Assembly: GCA_003282175.1 (NCBI GenBank)
Contig: QBZX01000004.1
Coordinates: forward strand, 1 to 64,000
Reading direction: 5' to 3'
Length of the DNA: 64,000 nt
Source of the DNA: Pelagibacteraceae bacterium AG-337-G06
Lineage (GTDB): Bacteria > Pseudomonadota > Alphaproteobacteria > Pelagibacterales > AG-422-B15
In this document: positions 47,583 through 57,753 of the stretch, in pieces
How the letters are laid out: each line of letters opens with the position of its first letter
Numbering within the stretch: position 1 is the stretch's first letter
Notes under the pieces: generated by a model
Database searches by the model: none
Told to the model about the DNA's origin: nothing
What the model saw: the letters and a program-made list of their open reading frames with translations, nothing else
Made by a program: the position numbers and the translations under genes

Positions 47583-47929
47583 TGTCTATTTCAAGTAAAC
47601 AAAAAAGATCCGATAGGATAAGATACAAACTTAAGAAGAACAATAAGGGTCTTCCAAGACTTTCTGTATTTAAATCTTCAAAATGTCTCTATGTGCAAAT
47701 AATTGACGATAATCAAGGCAAAACTCTTTGCAGCGCATCATCAGTAAAGTCAGCTAAACAGAAAAACGCATGTAATACTGAAAATGCTAAAATACTTGGA
47801 GCAGAAATTGCTAAGGCCGCCAAAGAGAAGGGAATTACAAACATTTATCTTGATCGTGGACCAAATATTTATCATGGAATTATTAAAAATATTGCAGATG
47901 AAGCAAGATCAAACGGCTTAAGTTTTTAA
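47582..47929 (+). CDS. rplR: 50S ribosomal protein L18
   Basis: The 115-residue protein has [21 protein letters not shown] and [25 protein letters not shown]; it binds 5S rRNA with L5. The Lys/Arg-rich N-terminal tail is typical. Confidence 0.97.
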   Translation: MSISSKQKRSDRIRYKLKKNNKGLPRLSVFKSSKCLYVQIIDDNQGKTLCSASSVKSAKQKNACNTENAKILGAEIAKAAKEKGITNIYLDRGPNIYHGIIKNIADEARSNGLSF

Positions 47930-47939
47930 GGAAAAAACT

Positions 47940-48476
47940 ATGAATAAAGAAAATAAAAATAGAGATAAAGATCAAAACGGAGTTGAAATTAAAGATAAGC
48001 TAGTTGCAATTAATAGAGTGACTAAGGTTGTCAAAGGAGGAAGACGCTTTGGTTTTGCAGCATTAGTAGTCGCAGGAGATGAGTCAGGAAAAGTCGGGTT
48101 TGGCCATGGAAAAGCCAAAGAGGTTCCAGAAGCAATAAAGAAGGCCACTGACTCAGCAAAAAAGTCACTTATTAAAGTGCCCCTTAGAGAGGGTAGAACG
48201 CTGCATCATGATATAGTTGGTGCACATGGTTCATCCAAAGTAGTTATGAGATCTGCTCCATCCGGTACAGGAATAATTGCTGGCGGTTCAGTGAGAGCAG
48301 TATTTGAACTACTTGGAGTTCAAGATATAGTTGCAAAATCTGTTGGAAGTACAAATCCCTACAACATTATAAGAGCTGCTGTCGATGGCTTAAAAAATCA
48401 AAAATCACCTAAAATAATAGCTGCAAGAAGAAGTAAAAAAGTTGGCAATATCACCTCAGCGAGAGAATCATCATGA
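47940..48476 (+). CDS. rpsE: 30S ribosomal protein S5
   Basis: The 178-residue protein has [36 protein letters not shown] and [18 protein letters not shown]. It works with S3 and S4 in mRNA entry and fidelity. Its end overlaps rpmD by 4 bp. Confidence 0.99.
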   Translation: MNKENKNRDKDQNGVEIKDKLVAINRVTKVVKGGRRFGFAALVVAGDESGKVGFGHGKAKEVPEAIKKATDSAKKSLIKVPLREGRTLHHDIVGAHGSSKVVMRSAPSGTGIIAGGSVRAVFELLGVQDIVAKSVGSTNPYNIIRAAVDGLKNQKSPKIIAARRSKKVGNITSARESS

Positions 48477-48655
48477 GTAAGAAATTAAAAATTACTCTAA
48501 CAAAAAGTATAATTGGTTCTCAAAAAGATCAGATTGCAACTGTAAGAGGTTTAGGTTTAAGAAAATTAAATAGCCACGTGATACTTGATTCTACTCCTGC
48601 AATTAGCGGAATGGTAAAAAAAGTCGAGCATTTAATTAAAACGGAAGAGCAATAA
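48473..48655 (+). CDS. rpmD: 50S ribosomal protein L30
   Basis: The 60-residue protein has [28 protein letters not shown], the ferredoxin-like family pattern. It is a small late-assembly protein, translationally coupled to rpsE (ATGA-type overlap). Confidence 0.97.
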   Translation: MSKKLKITLTKSIIGSQKDQIATVRGLGLRKLNSHVILDSTPAISGMVKKVEHLIKTEEQ

Positions 48656-48656
48656 A

Positions 48657-49121
48657 ATGAAATTAAATGAAGTAGTAAAACATAGTTCTTATAGATCAAA
48701 GAAAAGAGTTGGAAGAGGTATTGGATCAGGAAAAGGTAAGACGTCAGGAAGCGGACATAAAGGACAAAAAGCTAGGTCAGGGGTAGCAATAAATGGTTTT
48801 GAAGGTGGCCAAATGCCGCTTCATAGAAGACTTCCTAAATTTGGATTCAAAAACTTTGCAAAGAAAAATTATTATGAATTGAATTTAGACTCAATTCAAA
48901 AACTAATAGATAAGAATTCTATAAAAGAAGATCAGTCAATTAATATTCTTCTTTTAAAAAAGTTAGGAATAATAAAAAATAAAGATAAAAGATTTCTTAA
49001 AATTCTTGGTACAGGTGAGCTAAAAGCAAAAAATCCTATTGAGTGTGTGAAAGTTACAAAATCAGCTGAGGATAAGATAAAAAAGCTTGGTATAGAACTA
49101 AAAATCAATCAAGGAAAATAG
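48657..49121 (+). CDS. rplO: 50S ribosomal protein L15
   Basis: The 154-residue protein has the Gly-rich N-terminal arm KKRVGRGIGSGKGKTSG and GHKGQKARSG, then GGQMPLHRRLPKFGF. It is central to 50S assembly. It ends 5 bp before secY. Confidence 0.98.
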   Translation: MKLNEVVKHSSYRSKKRVGRGIGSGKGKTSGSGHKGQKARSGVAINGFEGGQMPLHRRLPKFGFKNFAKKNYYELNLDSIQKLIDKNSIKEDQSINILLLKKLGIIKNKDKRFLKILGTGELKAKNPIECVKVTKSAEDKIKKLGIELKINQGK

Positions 49122-49126
49122 TTATA

Positions 49127-50458
49127 ATGGCATCTGCTGCTGAAAAATTAGCATCTAACTTTAATTTTAGCGTATTTTCAAAAGCTACAGAACTGAAACG
49201 AAGAATTTGGTTTACTTTAGGGGCTTTAATTATTTATAGATTCGGCACCTACATTCCACTACCTGGAATTGATATAGAGCAATTGAAATTGCTTGTGGAA
49301 ACAAACCAAAGTGGAATACTTGGAATGTTTGACGTTTTTGCAGGCGGTGCAATAAGCCGTATGGCCATATTTGCATTAGGAATCATGCCATATATATCTT
49401 CTTCAATCATAATGCAGCTGATGACGAGTGTGTCGCCGCACTTAGCCAACCTTAAAAAAGAGGGCGAACCTGGAAGACGTAAAATTACTCAATATACAAG
49501 ATATGGAACAGTAATATTAGCGCTTCTTCAGGGATATGGTATCTCAGTAGGCCTTGAATCAGCTGGTAAAGTTGTAACAGATCCCGGCCTATTCTTTAGA
49601 TTATCGACTACGATTACCTTAACAGGTGGAACGGTATTTTTAATGTGGCTTGGTGAGCAAATTACAAGTCGTGGCATAGGAAATGGTATTTCCTTAATAA
49701 TATTTTCAGGAATTGTAGCTGAAATTCCAAGCGCTCTTATTAATACCATGACCTTGGGAAGGCAGGGAACCATATCCACAATCACACTATTACTCTTATT
49801 AATAATGATTATTGCAATCGTAGTTTTCATTGTTTTTATGGAAAGAGCTCAAAGAAGGTTGATAGTTCAATACCCAAAAAGACAAATGGGTAATAAAATG
49901 TTTGCTGGTGATAGTTCTCATTTACCCTTAAAACTGAATACTGCTGGAGTAATACCTGCAATTTTTGCATCTTCAATACTATTGCTTCCAATAACCATTG
50001 CAAATTTTAATGTATCAGCTGAGCCTGGACTTTTAAATGATATTGCGGCACTTCTAGGCAGAGGCCAACCCGCTTATATGTTACTATATGCTTCAGCAAT
50101 AATCTTTTTTGCTTTTTTCTATACTTCAATTGTTTTTAATCCTTCTGAAACGGCAGATAACCTAAAGAGACAAGGTGGATTTATTCCTGGAATACGTCCA
50201 GGAGAAAAAACAGCAGAGTATATCGACTTCGTGCTTTCTAGAATCACAACCATAGGTGCAATGTACCTAGCTTTTGTTTGTATATTACCAGAAATATTAA
50301 TATCTCAGTACTCAATTCCTTTTTATCTTGGAGGTACATCTTTACTTATTGTTGTAGTCGTTGGCATGGACACAGTAGGACAAATACAAAGTCACTTGTT
50401 TGCCTATCAATATGAATCTCTCATCAAAAAATCACGACTGAGAGGATCACGGAGATGA
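49127..50458 (+). CDS. secY: Preprotein translocase channel SecY
   Basis: The 443-residue protein has ten membrane helices. Conserved parts include FGTYIPLPGID, the plug region GGAISRMAIFALGIMPYISSSII, and the cytoplasmic loop PSETADNLKRQGGFIPGIRPG. It forms the Sec channel with SecE encoded upstream. It overlaps adk by 4 bp. Confidence 0.99.
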   Translation: MASAAEKLASNFNFSVFSKATELKRRIWFTLGALIIYRFGTYIPLPGIDIEQLKLLVETNQSGILGMFDVFAGGAISRMAIFALGIMPYISSSIIMQLMTSVSPHLANLKKEGEPGRRKITQYTRYGTVILALLQGYGISVGLESAGKVVTDPGLFFRLSTTITLTGGTVFLMWLGEQITSRGIGNGISLIIFSGIVAEIPSALINTMTLGRQGTISTITLLLLLIMIIAIVVFIVFMERAQRRLIVQYPKRQMGNKMFAGDSSHLPLKLNTAGVIPAIFASSILLLPITIANFNVSAEPGLLNDIAALLGRGQPAYMLLYASAIIFFAFFYTSIVFNPSETADNLKRQGGFIPGIRPGEKTAEYIDFVLSRITTIGAMYLAFVCILPEILISQYSIPFYLGGTSLLIVVVVGMDTVGQIQSHLFAYQYESLIKKSRLRGSRR

Positions 50459-51033
50459 ATATAGTTTTGTTTGGACCCCCGGGTGCCGGCAAAGGAACTC
50501 AAGCAAAGTTGATATGTGAAAAATATTTCCTTAATCATCTCTCAACCGGTGATCTATTAAGAAAAGAAAGTAGTAAAGAAACAAGTTTAGGTATTCAAAT
50601 AAAAAATACAATAAATGATGGTAAATTAGTATCGAATGAAACAACCATTGAATTGATAAAGCAATTTATAAATCAAAATAAAAATAATAAAAAAGGATTC
50701 TTGTTTGACGGCTTCCCAAGAAATAAAAAACAGGCTGAGCTACTCGACCATTTAATGGAAAGCATTAATGAAAAAATACTCTGTGTAATTTTGCTTAATG
50801 TTAAAGAAGATGTATTAAAGGAAAGAATTATGAATAGGAGTGCAACAGAAGGTCGATCTGATGATAACTTGGAAACATTATCTAAGAGACTTCATACCTA
50901 CTCTTCTGAAACAGAGCCTTTAATTGAATACTATTCTTCCCAGAATCTTGTTAGAAAAGTTCATGGTACAGGAGAAATAAGTGATATAAATCAAGGGATT
51001 AGTTCTCATATAGAGGCCTCTTTAAATGCTTGA
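50455..51033 (+). CDS. adk: Adenylate kinase, short-lid form
   Basis: Interconverts ATP, AMP and ADP. The 192 residues have the P-loop FGPPGAGKGTQA, DGFPRNKKQAE and GRSDDN; the LID insert with zinc cysteines is missing, as in many alphaproteobacteria. Its position between secY and rpsM is a classic alphaproteobacterial arrangement. The stop codon TGA is part of the minus-35 box of the next promoter. Confidence 0.97.
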   Translation: MNIVLFGPPGAGKGTQAKLICEKYFLNHLSTGDLLRKESSKETSLGIQIKNTINDGKLVSNETTIELIKQFINQNKNNKKGFLFDGFPRNKKQAELLDHLMESINEKILCVILLNVKEDVLKERIMNRSATEGRSDDNLETLSKRLHTYSSETEPLIEYYSSQNLVRKVHGTGEISDINQGISSHIEASLNA

Positions 51034-51057
51034 CCAATTGATCAATAATCATATAAT
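51030..51057 (+). promoter_or_regulatory. Promoter of the alpha operon (rpsM)
   Basis: TTGACC (51030-51035), a 16-bp spacer and a perfect TATAAT (51052-51057), 39 bp before rpsM. The adk stop codon lies inside the minus-35 box. This is the best sigma-70 promoter in the window. Confidence 0.75.
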
Positions 51058-51096
51058 CCCGCATTCTCTCAATAACTCTTTTTTTAGGTTCTAATC

Positions 51097-51474
51097 ATGG
51101 CAAGGATTGCTGGTATAAACATTCCAACGCAAAAGAAGCTAAAAATAGCACTTACTTATGTATACGGTATTGGCAATAAGGTTTCTAATGATATTTGTTT
51201 AAAAGCTAATGTTGACTCAAATGCAAGAGTTCAAGATTTATCTGAGTCAGAAATTAAAAATATATCAGATGTCATATCTTCCTCATTTTTAGTTGAAGGT
51301 GATTTAAGAAGAGAAGTTTCAGGTAATATTAAAAGATTAAAAGACCTAGGCACTTATAGAGGCGTAAGGCACAGAAGAAATTTACCTTGTAGAGGTCAAA
51401 GAACTCACACCAACGCTCGAACAAAAAAAGGTAAAGCAATAGCAATTGCGGGTAAGAAGAAAGTTACTAAATAA
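51097..51474 (+). CDS. rpsM: 30S ribosomal protein S13
   Basis: The 125-residue protein begins [26 protein letters not shown] and has [26 protein letters not shown] near the C-terminus. It contacts P-site tRNA and bridges to L5. It is first in an alpha operon with its own promoter. Confidence 0.99.
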   Translation: MARIAGINIPTQKKLKIALTYVYGIGNKVSNDICLKANVDSNARVQDLSESEIKNISDVISSSFLVEGDLRREVSGNIKRLKDLGTYRGVRHRRNLPCRGQRTHTNARTKKGKAIAIAGKKKVTK

Positions 51475-51476
51475 TT

Positions 51477-51866
51477 ATGGCTGAAGCTAAGGCAACTAAA
51501 AAAAAGAAACAAAGAAAAAGTATTATTTCAGGGCTTGCCTACATAAACGCGACCTTTAATAATACAATGATTACTATTACAGATGAGCAGGGCAATAGCA
51601 TTGCTTGGTCTTCTGCAGGAGTTAAGGGATTTAAAGGTTCTAGAAAATCAACTCCATACGCAGCTCAAATTGCTGCGGAAGATGCTGGGACTAAAGCTAA
51701 AGAATTTGGCTTAAAGAATTTACAGGTATTCGTTAAAGGTCCTGGTGGAGGCCGTGAATCTGCTCTTCGTGCACTTCAGGCTATTGGTTTTTATATAACG
51801 TCAATAAAAGATACCACGCCTATTCCACATAATGGATGCAGGCCACCGAAGAAGAGAAGAGTTTAG
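51477..51866 (+). CDS. rpsK: 30S ribosomal protein S11
   Basis: The 129-residue protein has [40 protein letters not shown] and the end [12 protein letters not shown]. It lies on the 30S platform. No rpsD follows, which is the alphaproteobacterial pattern. Confidence 0.99.
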   Translation: MAEAKATKKKKQRKSIISGLAYINATFNNTMITITDEQGNSIAWSSAGVKGFKGSRKSTPYAAQIAAEDAGTKAKEFGLKNLQVFVKGPGGGRESALRALQAIGFYITSIKDTTPIPHNGCRPPKKRRV

Positions 51867-51887
51867 TTTTTTATAAGAGGAATAACC

Positions 51888-52910
51888 ATGAGTATAATAA
51901 ACAATTGGCAAACATTAATTAAGCCATCTAAATTGAAATTAACAAACGATGAAAACTCGCAGTATAAAGCAACTTTAGTGGCAGAGCCTCTAGAAAGAGG
52001 TTTTGGATTAACTTTAGGCAATGCTTTAAGAAGAGTCCTTTTATCTTCTTTGCAAGGTACAGCAGTTACAGCTATTAAAATAGATAATGTCCTTCATGAA
52101 TTTTCATCTATTGACGGTGTTCGTGAAGATGTAACTGATATTGTTTTGAATATTAAATCTTTATCTTTAAATATGCATTCAGAGGGTGTCAGAAAAATGA
52201 ATCTGAATGTTACAGGTCCAGGCGAAATCACTGCAGGAATGATAAATACACCTTCAGAGATTGATATTATAAACCCGGAGTTAGTAATATGTAACCTAGA
52301 CGATAATACAGAATTTAATATGGAATTGACTGTAGCCAAAGGAAAAGGCTATGTTGCAGCTGAGCATAATAAACCTGAAGACTCTGCCATAGGATTAATA
52401 CCTATTGACTCAATATTTAGCCCGGTGAAGCAAGTTTCATATAGCATTGAAAATACTCGAGAAGGAAAAGTTTTGGATTATGATAAATTAATATTAACTA
52501 TAGAAACAAATGGCTCAGTGACACCCGATGACTCTATAGCTTTTGCTGCACGGATTATTCAGGATCAGCTTCAGTCTTTTATTAATTTTGAAGAGCCAGA
52601 AGAAATACAAGAAGAACCAGATACTTTAGAGCCTCAATTTAATAAAAACTTACTAAGAAAAGTTGAAGAGCTTGAGTTATCTGTGAGGTCTATGAATTGT
52701 CTTCGCAATGACAATATAATCTATATAGGTGATCTTGTTCAAAAAAGCGAAATTGAAATGTTGAGAACACCAAACTTTGGCAGAAAGTCACTTAACGAAA
52801 TCAAAGAAGTTTTAGGAACTATGTCTCTTTACCTTGGCATGGAAGTTCCAAATTGGCCACCTGAAAATATTGAGGAACTTGCAAGAAAGATTGAGGATCC
52901 ATATAACTAA
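51888..52910 (+). CDS. rpoA: DNA-directed RNA polymerase alpha subunit
   Basis: The 340-residue subunit has the N-terminal assembly domain ([26 protein letters not shown]), an acidic linker (about 236-252, [15 protein letters not shown]) and the C-terminal domain ([34 protein letters not shown]) that binds UP elements and activators. AGAGGAA before the ATG is the ribosome-binding site. Confidence 0.99.
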   Translation: MSIINNWQTLIKPSKLKLTNDENSQYKATLVAEPLERGFGLTLGNALRRVLLSSLQGTAVTAIKIDNVLHEFSSIDGVREDVTDIVLNIKSLSLNMHSEGVRKMNLNVTGPGEITAGMINTPSEIDIINPELVICNLDDNTEFNMELTVAKGKGYVAAEHNKPEDSAIGLIPIDSIFSPVKQVSYSIENTREGKVLDYDKLILTIETNGSVTPDDSIAFAARIIQDQLQSFINFEEPEEIQEEPDTLEPQFNKNLLRKVEELELSVRSMNCLRNDNIIYIGDLVQKSEIEMLRTPNFGRKSLNEIKEVLGTMSLYLGMEVPNWPPENIEELARKIEDPYN

Positions 52911-52912
52911 TC

Positions 52913-53272
52913 ATGAGACACGGCATAGCAAAAAGAAAACTCAATAAAACATCTACACATAGGTTAGCTATGTTGGAGAACATGGCTGTTTCATTAATTA
53001 AGCATGAGACAATCAAAACTACTTTGCCAAAGGCTAAAGAATTAAGGCCTTTTGTCGAAAAGATCATCACACTTGGAAAGAAAAATAAACAATCATCAAG
53101 AACGAATGCATTTGCGTCTCTCAGAGATAAAGAAGCTGTGACAAAGGTGTTTGGTGATCTTTCAGAGAGATTTAAGGACAGAAATGGCGGTTACTGTAGG
53201 ATTGTAAAAGCTGGTTACAGAACTGGTGATAATGCTCCCATGGCGTTCATTCAGATTTTGGAACAAGGTTAG
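52913..53272 (+). CDS. rplQ: 50S ribosomal protein L17
   Basis: The 119-residue protein begins [25 protein letters not shown] and has the family core [29 protein letters not shown]. It is last in the ribosomal run that began at rpsL. Confidence 0.98.
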   Translation: MRHGIAKRKLNKTSTHRLAMLENMAVSLIKHETIKTTLPKAKELRPFVEKIITLGKKNKQSSRTNAFASLRDKEAVTKVFGDLSERFKDRNGGYCRIVKAGYRTGDNAPMAFIQILEQG

Positions 53273-53316
53273 TAATTCGTTTATTTCAATCATTTCCGTT
53301 TCATTCATAAAATGTT

Positions 53317-54186
53317 GTGAGCCCGAAAAAATTAATCATAGTTGACAAAGATTCAGCTGGAATAAGGTTAGATAAATTTTTAAAGGAACAACTAGCAGTT
53401 CCATTTTCATTGATACAAAGAGAAATCAGAAAAAAAAATATTAAAGTAAACAAAAAAAAATCAATCAGTAACTATAGGTTAGTTGAGGGCGACCAAATCA
53501 TAATATTTAAGAAGTATACAACTGATTTTGATAAGAATATAGTTATTACAGTCCCAGAAAATCTAAAATCTAAAATTAAGAAATCTATAGTTTTTAGAAA
53601 TAAAAACTTTATTGTAATTAATAAGTGGAGCGGTATAGCCTGTCAAAGAGGTTCAAAAATTAATATTTCGATAGATGATTTAATTAAATTTCTTGCATCT
53701 GAAAAAGATACACCAAAATTAGTGCATCGATTAGATAAAGATACTTCTGGATTGTTAATTGTTGCTTTAAATCTAAATGCGGCAAGATTTTTTCACAAAT
53801 TACTATTAAGTAAAAAGATTACAAAAACATATTTTGCAATTGTAAAGAATAAACCGAAAAAGAATAAAGGTATATTTAATGACAGATTGAGTAATACTGG
53901 AAAAACTTTGGATGCAAGTACTAAGTATGAAGTTATAAAAGTACTTAAAAATAAGCTTTATTTTCTTAAGCTCCAACCATCTTCAGGAAGGAAACATCAA
54001 ATTCGTCTGCATTGCTATTTAAATAAATCTCCAATACTTGGGGATCAAAAATATTATCAGTATAGTAAAGATGCTAATCTGAAAAATTTGTTTTTACATG
54101 CAGGTCAATTAAACTTTATTGATCAGGATAACCAAAAAGTAAATATCAATGCAAAATTACCTTCTCACTTTGAAGAATACTTATAA
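53317..54186 (+). CDS. rluC: 23S rRNA pseudouridine synthase, RluA/RluC family
   Basis: The 289-residue protein has an N-terminal S4 RNA-binding domain (about 15-65, GIRLDKFL...NIKVNKKKSISNYRLVEGD) and the RluA catalytic domain with LVHRLDKDTSGLLIVA, where D140 is the catalytic aspartate, and SSGRKHQIRLHCYL. RluC modifies three uridines in 23S rRNA; RluD or another RluA member is an alternative. It starts with GTG and has no clear Shine-Dalgarno sequence. Confidence 0.85.
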   Translation: MSPKKLIIVDKDSAGIRLDKFLKEQLAVPFSLIQREIRKKNIKVNKKKSISNYRLVEGDQIIIFKKYTTDFDKNIVITVPENLKSKIKKSIVFRNKNFIVINKWSGIACQRGSKINISIDDLIKFLASEKDTPKLVHRLDKDTSGLLIVALNLNAARFFHKLLLSKKITKTYFAIVKNKPKKNKGIFNDRLSNTGKTLDASTKYEVIKVLKNKLYFLKLQPSSGRKHQIRLHCYLNKSPILGDQKYYQYSKDANLKNLFLHAGQLNFIDQDNQKVNINAKLPSHFEEYL

Positions 54187-54223
54187 ATTGATAATTAAGA
54201 TATTTGATATATTATAGAAGTTC

Positions 54224-55756
54224 ATGACAGATATAATCAAAGAATTAGAAAAAAAAAGAGAACAAGCTAAACTTGGAGGTGGTAAAAAGCGTGTAGATGC
54301 TCAGCACGCTAGAGGAAAATTAACTGCTAGAGAGAGAATAGATATTATCATAGATGATGACTCTTTTGAAGAATATGACATGTATGTAGAACACCGAACA
54401 AATGATTTTGGAATGGAAAAACAAAAATATGCTGGTGATGGTGTTGTTACAGGCAGTGGAAGAATAAATGGCAAACTTGTTTATATATTTAGTCAAGATT
54501 TTACAGTATTTGGAGGATCCCTGTCAGAAGCTCACGCAGAAAAAATATGCAAAGTTATGGATATGGCAATGAAAGTTGGCGCTCCAATTATAGGAATTAA
54601 TGACTCAGGTGGAGCAAGGATACAGGAAGGTGTAGCATCACTTGCTGGCTATGCAGAAGTTTTTAAAAGAAATGTTCTTGCATCAGGAGTTGTTCCTCAA
54701 ATATCTGTAATTATGGGGCCATGCGCAGGTGGCGCAGTTTATTCTCCCGCAATGACAGATTTCATCTTTATGGTCAAGAATACTTCTTTTATGTTTGTTA
54801 CAGGACCAGATGTAGTTAAAACAGTCACTCAGGAAAATGTAAGTCAAGAAGAGCTTGGAGGAGCTAAAACTCATACATCAAAATCATCAGTTGCTGATGG
54901 GGCTTTTAATAATGATATTGAAACTCTTCACGAGGTAAAGAACCTTATTGATTTACTACCCTCAAGCAATAGAGAGAGATCAACGAATAATAAAAAAGAT
55001 TTTCAGGACTTAAGTCCCGATTATTCCCTTGATACTCTAGTTCCTGACAATCCAAATAAACCATATGATATGAAGGAGTTGATCACAAAAGTGGTTGACA
55101 ATAATTATTTTTTTGAAATTCAAAAAGATTATGCAAAAAATATTATTACTGGATTTGGAACAGTTGAAGGCAGAACAGTCGGATTTGTAGCCAACCAACC
55201 GCTAGTATTAGCAGGATGCCTTGATATCGATTCTGGTAAAAAAGGTGGAAGGTTTGTTCGATTTTGTGATTGCTTCAATATACCCATTGTAACCTTTGTT
55301 GATGTTCCGGGCTTCTTGCCAGGTGTATCTCAAGAACACAATGGAATTATAAAAAATGGCGCAAAATTATTATTTGCATATGCCGAAGCTACCGTTCCCA
55401 AGATAACAATTATCACAAGAAAAGCATATGGAGGCGCCTACGTCGTGATGTCATCAAAACATCTCAGGGGAGACATAAATTATGCATGGCCTAGTGCTGA
55501 AATTGCGGTAATGGGAGCAAAAGGAGCGACGGAGATTTTATATAGAAATGAAATTAAGGATAAAACAAAAATAGAAAAAAGAACTCAAGATTATACAGAA
55601 CAATTTGCAAATCCGTTTATTGCATCAAAGAGAGGGTTTATTGATGATGTAATTAGACCACATTCCACAAGAAAGAGAATAGCAACGGCTCTTGAGAACC
55701 TAAAAGACAAAGAACTTTCTTTGCCATTAAAAAAACACGACAATATTCCACTATAA
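54224..55756 (+). CDS. pccB: Propionyl-CoA-type carboxylase, beta (carboxyltransferase) subunit
   Basis: The 510-residue protein transfers CO2 from biotin to an acyl-CoA. It has [56 protein letters not shown] and [20 protein letters not shown], the pattern of propionyl-CoA carboxylase beta chains. With the biotin subunit 2 bp downstream it forms an alpha6beta6-type enzyme making methylmalonyl-CoA. No methylmalonyl-CoA mutase is in the window, so the fate of the product is unseen. Confidence 0.94.
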   Translation: MTDIIKELEKKREQAKLGGGKKRVDAQHARGKLTARERIDIIIDDDSFEEYDMYVEHRTNDFGMEKQKYAGDGVVTGSGRINGKLVYIFSQDFTVFGGSLSEAHAEKICKVMDMAMKVGAPIIGINDSGGARIQEGVASLAGYAEVFKRNVLASGVVPQISVIMGPCAGGAVYSPAMTDFIFMVKNTSFMFVTGPDVVKTVTQENVSQEELGGAKTHTSKSSVADGAFNNDIETLHEVKNLIDLLPSSNRERSTNNKKDFQDLSPDYSLDTLVPDNPNKPYDMKELITKVVDNNYFFEIQKDYAKNIITGFGTVEGRTVGFVANQPLVLAGCLDIDSGKKGGRFVRFCDCFNIPIVTFVDVPGFLPGVSQEHNGIIKNGAKLLFAYAEATVPKITIITRKAYGGAYVVMSSKHLRGDINYAWPSAEIAVMGAKGATEILYRNEIKDKTKIEKRTQDYTEQFANPFIASKRGFIDDVIRPHSTRKRIATALENLKDKELSLPLKKHDNIPL

Positions 55757-55758
55757 AA

Positions 55759-57753
55759 ATGATAAGAAAAATTTTAATAGCCAATAGGGGCGAAATAGCC
55801 TGCAGAGTGATAAAAACTGCTAAGAAACTAAAAATAAAAACAGTCGCGGTATATTCTGATGCAGATAAAGATGCCCTATTTGTCAAACAAGCAGATGAAT
55901 CTTATTACCTTGGAGGTTCGCAACCAAGTGAATCATATCTTGATGCAAATAAAATTATATCAATAGCTAAAAAATCAAAATCAGACGCTATTCATCCAGG
56001 CTACGGATTCCTATCTGAGAATGCACCGTTCGTTAACAGGCTAAAAAAAGAAAATATTAAGTTCATTGGACCAAATCCAATGGCAATAAAAAAAATGGGT
56101 GACAAAATTGAATCGAAGAATCTTGCCATAAAATTAAAACTTAATGTAATTCCAGGCCACACTGCGCCAGTAAAAAATGCTTTAGAAGCTCTCAAGATTT
56201 CAAAAAAAATTGGATTTCCAGTTCTATTAAAAGCCTCAGCAGGAGGTGGTGGAAAGGGAATGAGGATTGTAAGAAAAGATAGAGAACTAGAGGAGAACTT
56301 CATTGCTGCAAAGAGCGAGTCAAAGAAAAGTTTTGGAGATGATCGAGTATTTATTGAGAAATATATTGAGCAACCAAGACATATAGAAATTCAAATACTT
56401 TGTGATAAGCATGGAAATCAAATTCATTTAGGTGAAAGAGAATGTTCGATTCAACGAAGATATCAGAAAGTTATTGAGGAATGTCCGTCACCATTTGTTG
56501 ACGAAGATATGAGAAGTGAAATGGCAAGTCAGGCCCTAATACTCGCTAAAGAGGTCAAGTATGACTCTGCTGGGACTGTCGAATTTGTTGTAGACTCAAA
56601 AAAAAATTTCTATTTCTTGGAGATGAATACAAGATTACAAGTTGAACATCCTGTAACAGAACTAGTTACAGGTATTGATTTGGTTGAACAAATGATCCTG
56701 AGCGCAGATAATAAGAAATTAGCTATCCGACAAGAAGATATAAAGCTAAATGGGTGGTCAGTTGAGTCCAGAATTTATGCAGAGGATCCTACGAAGGATT
56801 TTCTTCCCTCTATTGGAAGAGTCACTAGATACATCGAACCTAAAAAAATTGAAAAAGATTATGAAGTGATTAGAAATGACACAGGCATTAGTCCAGGATC
56901 TGAGGTTTCATTGTACTATGACCCCATGATTTCGAAATTAGCTGTTCATAGCAAAGACAGAATAAGCGCTATCAATCTAATGATTAATTCACTTCAAAAC
57001 TACTACCTTTCAGGTTTAGAAAATAATATCGATTTCTTAATAGCTATTTTAGAAGATAAAAAATTTCAAAAAGGTGAAATAAGTACAAATTTCATTAAAG
57101 AAAAATTTAAGAAAGGCTATTCATCAAATTTGACAATGACAGATGATAAGCGTCAAAAATTTGGAATTATTGCAATGCTTATGTATGCAAAACAATCTTT
57201 TAATTTAAGTAATGTGATAAGCAAAAACTATAGTGTTAAAATTTCTGAAGACTATTTAGATATTTTCTTGAATGAGGTAGTTATTGTTGATAATTCCTTG
57301 TTTTTGTTAATTAAGATTAACAAGAAAAAGATTAAAGTAGAATCTTCATTCAATTTAAATCAAAAACTGTGTTCATTTAAAGTAAATGAAGAAATATTTT
57401 ATTTTAAAATAAACGATCTTATTAATATGCATACTTCGGATGTAAGTTTTTTTGATTGTAGGATAACAACAGTTGTAGTTCAAAGTACACAAAAAGACCT
57501 TCTTAAGTTAATGCCAAAAGACGCGAAAGAAGACTTATCTAAGAAATTAATATCACCCATGCCTGGATTGATTAAATCAGTTGATGTTATTGAGGGTCAG
57601 AAGGTCAAAAACACCGATCAATTACTAATAATAGAAGCTATGAAAATGGAAAATATTCTAAAAAGTGAAAAAGATTGCGTGATTGAGAAGATACTAGTTA
57701 AGGCCGGTGACAGTGTTAGTGCTGATGAGGAACTGATCTTATTTAAGAACTAA
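55759..57753 (+). CDS. pccA: Propionyl-CoA-type carboxylase, alpha (biotin carboxylase and biotin carrier) subunit
   Basis: The 664-residue protein has the biotin carboxylase domain (1 to about 445: IANRGEIACRVIKTAKKL, KASAGGGGKGMRIV, EMNTRLQVEHPVTELVTGIDLV), a divergent middle BT-like region and a C-terminal biotinyl domain with EAMKMEN, K629 being the biotin attachment site. The middle region (about 450-590) is AT-rich and poorly conserved. It is 2 bp after pccB. Confidence 0.94.
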   Translation: MIRKILIANRGEIACRVIKTAKKLKIKTVAVYSDADKDALFVKQADESYYLGGSQPSESYLDANKIISIAKKSKSDAIHPGYGFLSENAPFVNRLKKENIKFIGPNPMAIKKMGDKIESKNLAIKLKLNVIPGHTAPVKNALEALKISKKIGFPVLLKASAGGGGKGMRIVRKDRELEENFIAAKSESKKSFGDDRVFIEKYIEQPRHIEIQILCDKHGNQIHLGERECSIQRRYQKVIEECPSPFVDEDMRSEMASQALILAKEVKYDSAGTVEFVVDSKKNFYFLEMNTRLQVEHPVTELVTGIDLVEQMILSADNKKLAIRQEDIKLNGWSVESRIYAEDPTKDFLPSIGRVTRYIEPKKIEKDYEVIRNDTGISPGSEVSLYYDPMISKLAVHSKDRISAINLMINSLQNYYLSGLENNIDFLIAILEDKKFQKGEISTNFIKEKFKKGYSSNLTMTDDKRQKFGIIAMLMYAKQSFNLSNVISKNYSVKISEDYLDIFLNEVVIVDNSLFLLIKINKKKIKVESSFNLNQKLCSFKVNEEIFYFKINDLINMHTSDVSFFDCRITTVVVQSTQKDLLKLMPKDAKEDLSKKLISPMPGLIKSVDVIEGQKVKNTDQLLIIEAMKMENILKSEKDCVIEKILVKAGDSVSADEELILFKN